NCBI GenBank assembly: GCA_947454465.1
Contig: CANGJP010000002.1
Location: 1-64,000 of the forward strand
Direction of reading: 5' to 3'
DNA length: 64,000 nt
DNA from: Pseudomonadota bacterium
GTDB lineage: Bacteria; Pseudomonadota; Gammaproteobacteria; Steroidobacterales; Steroidobacteraceae
Part shown: one piece after another, positions 60,598-64,000 of the stretch
Numbering within the stretch: the first letter of the stretch is position 1
Layout: every line of letters starts with the position of its first letter
Notes under the pieces: generated by a model
Database searches by the model: none
The model's input: only the letters and a program-made list of their open reading frames with translations
What the model was told of the DNA's origin: nothing
Made by a program: the position numbers and the translations under genes

Positions 60598-61404
60598 CTA
60601 TACAACGACCTCTCCCACCAACGCCAAACCGGCTTTTCGATCGTCTTCACGACGCAACATTTCCCCTGCTAGCGCCAGATACGCCAGCGCTCCGCGTGAA
60701 TCCTTGTCATAGACCAGCGCAGGCTGACCGTGACTGGGCGCCTCCGCCAAGCGTATGTTGCGCGGGATCATGGTGCGATACACGCGCTCCCCAAAATGCT
60801 CGATTAATTGGCGCGAGACCTCATTAGCAAGATTGTTACGAGGATCATACATCGTGCGCAAGATACCCTCGATATGCAGCTCTGAATTGGCCGTGGCCTT
60901 GATTTGCTCAATGGTATCGACCAATGCAGTCAATCCTTCTAGTGCGTAATATTCACATTGCATGGGAATTAATACCGAGTCTGCTGCAACCAATGCGTTG
61001 ATCGTGAGCATGTTCAAAGACGGTGGGCAATCAATAACAATGACATCGAACTGCGCCCGAATTGTCGCCAACACATCACGCAACCTCGCCTCAGCACCAG
61101 GCTTACCCGTTAATTCGACCTCTGCCGCGACCAGATCCTGATTACCTGGCAACAAAGTAAATTTGCTGTGTTCAATGGACTGCAAGGCTTGCTCAATCGT
61201 GCATTCACCCAATAGCACCTCAGTCAACGAATACTGCAAACCTCGCTTTTCAACGCCACACCCCATGGTGGCATTACCCTGAGGGTCCATATCAACCAGT
61301 AAAACACGCCGCTGTGTAGCAGCCAGCGACGCCGTCAGGTTGACGCTGGTAGTGGTCTTACCCACGCCCCCCTTCTGATTGGTTATTGCGATGACACGTT
61401 TCAT
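60598..61404 (-). CDS. parA: Chromosome partitioning ATPase ParA (Soj)
   Basis: The 268-residue product has a deviant Walker A motif KGGVGKTTTSVNL (about residues 11-23), then DMDPQGNATMGCG, Walker B VIVIDCPPSLNML and VLIPMQCEYYALEGL. The length and short N-terminus mark the chromosomal Soj type, without the plasmid-type extra domain. It works with ParB in segregating origin regions. It sits between rsmG and parB as usual near chromosomal origins. Confidence 0.98.
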   Translation of the reverse strand: MKRVIAITNQKGGVGKTTTSVNLTASLAATQRRVLLVDMDPQGNATMGCGVEKRGLQYSLTEVLLGECTIEQALQSIEHSKFTLLPGNQDLVAAEVELTGKPGAEARLRDVLATIRAQFDVIVIDCPPSLNMLTINALVAADSVLIPMQCEYYALEGLTALVDTIEQIKATANSELHIEGILRTMYDPRNNLANEVSRQLIEHFGERVYRTMIPRNIRLAEAPSHGQPALVYDKDSRGALAYLALAGEMLRREDDRKAGLALVGEVVV

Positions 61405-61530
61405 TAAAGTGCGGATTTAGTGACAATGGACGGTAGACTACTCAAAAAACATTATGGACACGCTATAAAAATAATTTTCATAAGCGGAGTAGTAACGGTT
61501 TGAACACTCCGTTAGCACAACCGCCAGCAA

Positions 61531-62148
61531 TCAACAGCGGCAGAGTTCCACAAGATGCCGCTGCTCGTCCAGCCCAGGAACTTCCAGCTCGTGAACTGTC
61601 ACAACCTGCCATCCTTTTGGAACATTGGCTAGTTCGGCTTCAGGATAGCGCCCCTTCATCGCTAGTAATCTCCCCTGATCCGCACACAGATGACCACACC
61701 AAAGCACGAAATTTTCTATCGAACCCATAGCACGCGACACCACAGAATCAAATCGACGGGCTGGCCGATAATCCTGCGCCCGAGTGTGCAGCACAGCAAC
61801 ATTTTGTAGTTTCATAACCTGCACAGCGTGCGCAACGAATCTTAACTTCTTGTTAATCGAATCAACCAATAAAAATTCTTTATCTGGATTGACTACCGCT
61901 AGAGGCAATCCTGGAAAGCCGGCCCCGGTGCCGATGTCGGCAATATAAGTACCATGCAAATAGGGCTGAATCGACAAGCTGTCTAACAGGTGCTTACTCT
62001 GCTGCTGATGCGGATCGCGAATTGCTGTGAGATTAATGCGCTGATTCCAATCATTGAGTTCGTGCAACAATGTCTGCAACGCAGCACAACGATCTTTGTC
62101 CAACGACAAACCAAATTGCGCAGCTGCCTTAACTAAGGTGTCGCTCAT
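61531..62148 (-). CDS. rsmG: 16S rRNA (guanine527-N7)-methyltransferase RsmG (GidB)
   Basis: The 205-residue product has LNDWNQRINLTAIRDP (about 31-46) and the SAM loop ADIGTGAGFPGLPLAV (about 70-85). LVDSINKKLRFV follows. All are RsmG hallmarks. It methylates G527 of 16S rRNA. In most gammaproteobacteria mnmG lies directly upstream; here a cytochrome c4 gene with its own terminator takes that place. Confidence 0.97.
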   Translation of the reverse strand: MSDTLVKAAAQFGLSLDKDRCAALQTLLHELNDWNQRINLTAIRDPHQQQSKHLLDSLSIQPYLHGTYIADIGTGAGFPGLPLAVVNPDKEFLLVDSINKKLRFVAHAVQVMKLQNVAVLHTRAQDYRPARRFDSVVSRAMGSIENFVLWCGHLCADQGRLLAMKGRYPEAELANVPKGWQVVTVHELEVPGLDEQRHLVELCRC

Positions 62149-62190
62149 ATTCTGATCTGTTGCTTACTTTATAAATTGGCAGTAAAGAAA

Positions 62191-62209
62191 AGGCCGGGAG
62201 CGCCGGCCT
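62191..62209 (-). terminator. Rho-independent terminator of the cytochrome c4 gene
   Basis: A 7-bp stem, AGGCCGG/CCGGCCT, has a 5-nt loop. On the minus strand it is followed by TTTTCTTT. It lies 31 bp after the cytochrome stop and isolates it from rsmG. Confidence 0.85.
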
Positions 62210-62240
62210 CTTACTCATAAAACAGACTGACAACGAATCT

Positions 62241-62861
62241 TTATTTTTTGCACTGACCACTGTCTGCAATTTGCTTGGTATCACACAAACCAGTCTGACT
62301 GGCATAAAAAGCAGCAATCGATTCGATATCCTTATCCGCCAACGCACCGACAATACCCGACATGATGGCATTTTTGCGCTTACCGCTCTTATAGTCACGT
62401 AACGCCTGTACCAGATAATCAGCATGCTGACCGGCCAGGTTGGGATATTCAGGACCTACTGGCTGACCATCGGCACCATGACAAGCGGTACATACGGCCG
62501 CAGCGGCGGGTGCTGTACCAACTACAGGGGTCTTGCGTGGCCCTTTACCGGCAAAGAAAGCGGCCATGTCAGCACGGTCCTGCTCGCTGTTACTCGCTGC
62601 ATGAGCATGCATCGTAGGATGCGCACGGTCACCTGAGGCGTATTCTTTCAATGCAGCAACCAGATAGGCCGACTGCTGACCACCTAACTTTGGCACGCTG
62701 TAAGTGGGCGAAGCGTTCTTATAGTTAGGGATGCCGTGGCAACCCTGGCAGGTATAAGCCAGTGTTTTACCTCGCGCAGCATCTCCCTCAGCATGAGCGA
62801 CCATTGTCGGTGCAAACAACACAAGCACCGCACCCATCAGCAAAGTCAAACGAACCTGCAT
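62241..62861 (-). CDS. Cytochrome c4-type diheme cytochrome
   Basis: The product is about 206 residues from ATG 62861. A signal peptide (about 1-24, ending VAHA) directs it to the periplasm. Two heme motifs, CQGCH and CTACH, sit in two similar halves of about 90 residues, each with a candidate Met ligand (HPTMHAH, NAIMSGI). Cytochrome c4 passes electrons to terminal oxidases, which suggests aerobic respiration. Single gene with its own terminator. Confidence 0.93.
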   Translation of the reverse strand: MQVRLTLLMGAVLVLFAPTMVAHAEGDAARGKTLAYTCQGCHGIPNYKNASPTYSVPKLGGQQSAYLVAALKEYASGDRAHPTMHAHAASNSEQDRADMAAFFAGKGPRKTPVVGTAPAAAAVCTACHGADGQPVGPEYPNLAGQHADYLVQALRDYKSGKRKNAIMSGIVGALADKDIESIAAFYASQTGLCDTKQIADSGQCKK

Positions 62862-63010
62862 ATCCACTCTCCAGACAATCTTTAGGGCCACTGGTTACTC
62901 GCGCAAAACGATGCCCATTCAAAACAGCTTGCTTCAAGCCCTTTAATCTTAGCGGAAAGCTACCGCCGGTGGAAATCATCAGGACAGTAACCGGCTTTTC
63001 GCAAAACAAA

Positions 63011-63036
63011 AGGCGCTTTGAATCAGCAAAGCGCCT
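63011..63036 (-). terminator. Rho-independent terminator of rpmE
   Basis: A perfect 10-bp stem, AGGCGCTTTG/CAAAGCGCCT, has a 6-nt loop. On the minus strand it is followed by TTTGTTTTG. It lies about 55 bp after the rpmE stop. Confidence 0.92.
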
Positions 63037-63091
63037 CGTGCTTGAATTCCAAGGGCTTAAGTGTACACAGCCCTAACATAGTAAGAAGCGT

Positions 63092-63292
63092 TTAGCCGCG
63101 CGTATATTTCTTACGGAACTTATCTACTCGGCCACCAGTATCAACAGTCTTCTGCTTACCGGTATAGAACGGGTGGCAGTTAGAACACACTTCGAGCTGC
63201 AGATTATTACCTGTGGAACGCGTAGTGAACGCGTTTCCACAACTGCATGTCACGGTGATGTCTTTGTATTCAGGATGAATGCCGGCTTTCAT
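63092..63292 (-). CDS. rpmE: 50S ribosomal protein bL31 (zinc-binding type)
   Basis: The 66-residue product starts [20 protein letters not shown] and ends [11 protein letters not shown]. Four cysteines (CSC near 16-18, C-x2-C near 37-40) identify the zinc-containing C+ form. The start is fixed by family alignment, although no clear Shine-Dalgarno precedes it. The leader has a terminator-like hairpin, which may mean control at the leader level; bL31 is reported to be autoregulated in E. coli. Confidence 0.97.
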   Translation of the reverse strand: MKAGIHPEYKDITVTCSCGNAFTTRSTGNNLQLEVCSNCHPFYTGKQKTVDTGGRVDKFRKKYTRG

Positions 63293-63328
63293 GACTGTAT
63301 CGGGCGCGAAGCCCTGTTCCAGAAAAAT

Positions 63329-63355
63329 GGGGCGCGCAGTGTAGCTGTGCGCCCC
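63329..63355 (-). terminator. Terminator-like hairpin in the rpmE leader
   Basis: On the minus strand an 11-bp stem (GGGGCGCACAG/CTGCGCGCCCC, one G-U pair) has a 5-nt loop and is followed by ATTTTTC. It ends about 37 bp before the rpmE ATG. A small GGGC/GCCC hairpin follows it in the leader. It either ends transcripts coming from hemW or acts as an attenuator of rpmE. Confidence 0.7.
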
Positions 63356-63419
63356 CTATTGCGCAAGATAACTAGATACATCCCTGAGCGGTACTATTAA
63401 CTAGCCCAGCGCAGGCAAA

Positions 63420-63858
63420 CCCTCACACCGCAGCAGCCGAACGCAAACCACAAAAATTTTGCGACACCCCTCTCTTTCAAGAGAGAAACTCAAGACTAAT
63501 TCGGTTATCCACAAAAGCTGTGGATAAGTCTGTGCATGAATACGTAACAAGACTGTCAAAATAGCGTCATTGCATCGATTTTGTAGGTGTGGTTAAAAAT
63601 TAACCAGCATAATTTTTCATATAAATCATTAACTTATAGATACCGCTTAAGACTTAGCTTGCTAAATGATCACCAAGGCCTGATACCATATGGACCGGTC
63701 GGTGGATGTGCATAAACCCTTTTTCTGATTTGCAAAAGCCGAGGAATATGTCAAGAAAAAAAGAGACTTTAATCACACTTTAAACTTGCCAACGTCGTGC
63801 ACGTAAGCCAACACAAGGGTAGCAACCGGTAAACTCCTAAATTCGACCGGCCGAAACC
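63420..63858. other. Candidate chromosomal replication origin (oriC)
   Basis: This lies in the only gene-free stretch above 300 bp (63293-63858). Two perfect DnaA boxes face each other: TTATCCACA at 63505-63513 and TGTGGATAA at 63519-63527. TGTGCATAA at 63707-63715 fits TTATNCACA. One-mismatch boxes occur at 63531-63539, 63588-63596 and 63769-63777. The segment about 63593-63650 is very AT-rich, a possible unwinding element. rsmG, parA and parB lie close by and point away from it, as in origin regions of related bacteria. Confidence 0.55.
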
Positions 63859-64000
63859 CTATCGATCAAGGAATAAAGACACCAAATCGTTCAAAAACCT
63901 TCTGCCCAACTCAGTGGGAAGCCAGACCGAGTCCGGCCCAAGTTCCAACAAACCGCGTTGTTGGGCCGTTGCCAATTGACTTGCAATAGTTGCCCATTCC
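63859..64000 (-). CDS. hemW: HemW-like radical SAM protein, C-terminal fragment (cut by window edge)
   Basis: Only the last 46 codons are present, with the stop at 63859-63861. The translation contains AQQRGLLELGPDSVWLPTEL and GRRFLNDLVSLFL. This matches the C-terminal winged-helix tail of HemW and HemN-like proteins (GLL...T..G...LN.+...F). The rest of the gene lies beyond the window, so radical SAM motifs cannot be checked. Confidence 0.65.
   Translation of the reverse strand, partial: EWATIASQLATAQQRGLLELGPDSVWLPTELGRRFLNDLVSLFLDR

Overview
The window looks like chromosomal DNA from a non-enteric gammaproteobacterium. The main evidence is the order rsmG-parA-parB-atpIBEFHAGDC-glmU-glmS, a TamA/TamB pair, cytochrome c4, SlyD, YajQ, OxyR, a FadE-type acyl-CoA dehydrogenase and an Mla-like lipid transport operon. 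Base composition is intermediate and coding density is high. I saw no tRNA, rRNA, CRISPR array, intact insertion sequence or prophage. The genus cannot be named from the sequence alone.

Layout. 1-5.3 kb (minus): tamB (cut by the window edge), tamA, an NRDE/TANGO2 protein, nudC and an FlhC-like regulator. Facing it at 5.4-6.1 kb (plus) is a protein that appears to hold two tandem FlhD-like units. 6.2-12.3 kb (plus): the yadG-yadH ABC exporter, a split membrane/secreted spermidine-synthase-like pair and an M16 protease. 12.4-17.1 kb (minus): fadE, mdh and an MscS channel. 17.3-20.5 kb: an ABM-fold protein, an NHL-repeat lipoprotein and a secreted metallophosphoesterase. 20.7-26.3 kb: a CPA2 antiporter facing an Mla/MCE phospholipid transport operon. 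26.3-33.0 kb: two divergent operons for membrane fatty acid modification (desaturase, flavin oxidase, DUF1365, two CFA-type methyltransferases, DUF1295, DUF1475). 33.0-41.4 kb (minus): a tightly coupled run of cysA (fused to a UspA-like domain), sbp, cysT, cysW, histidine kinase, response regulator and a dihydroorotate dehydrogenase-like gene. 41.6-46.7 kb: a lipoprotein, yajQ, oxyR, class II leuA, a DUF2934 protein and slyD. 46.7-48.8 kb: an AT-rich patch with an orphan histidine kinase and a recombinase remnant. 48.9-62.1 kb (minus): glmS, glmU, the whole ATP synthase operon, parB, parA and rsmG. 62.2-64 kb: cytochrome c4, rpmE, a 566-bp gene-free stretch with several DnaA-box-like sequences (candidate oriC), and the 3' end of hemW.

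How it fits together. Much of the content serves the cell envelope: outer-membrane assembly (TamAB), lipid trafficking (Mla), acyl-chain remodelling and osmotic release (MscS). The right end is the classic origin-proximal block. Its genes point away from the gene-free stretch, as expected if replication starts there. The least conventional items are the FlhC-like/tandem-FlhD-like divergent pair with no flagellar genes nearby, and the sulfate uptake operon that carries its own two-component system and has a three-copy, 11-bp-period repeat upstream of cysA.
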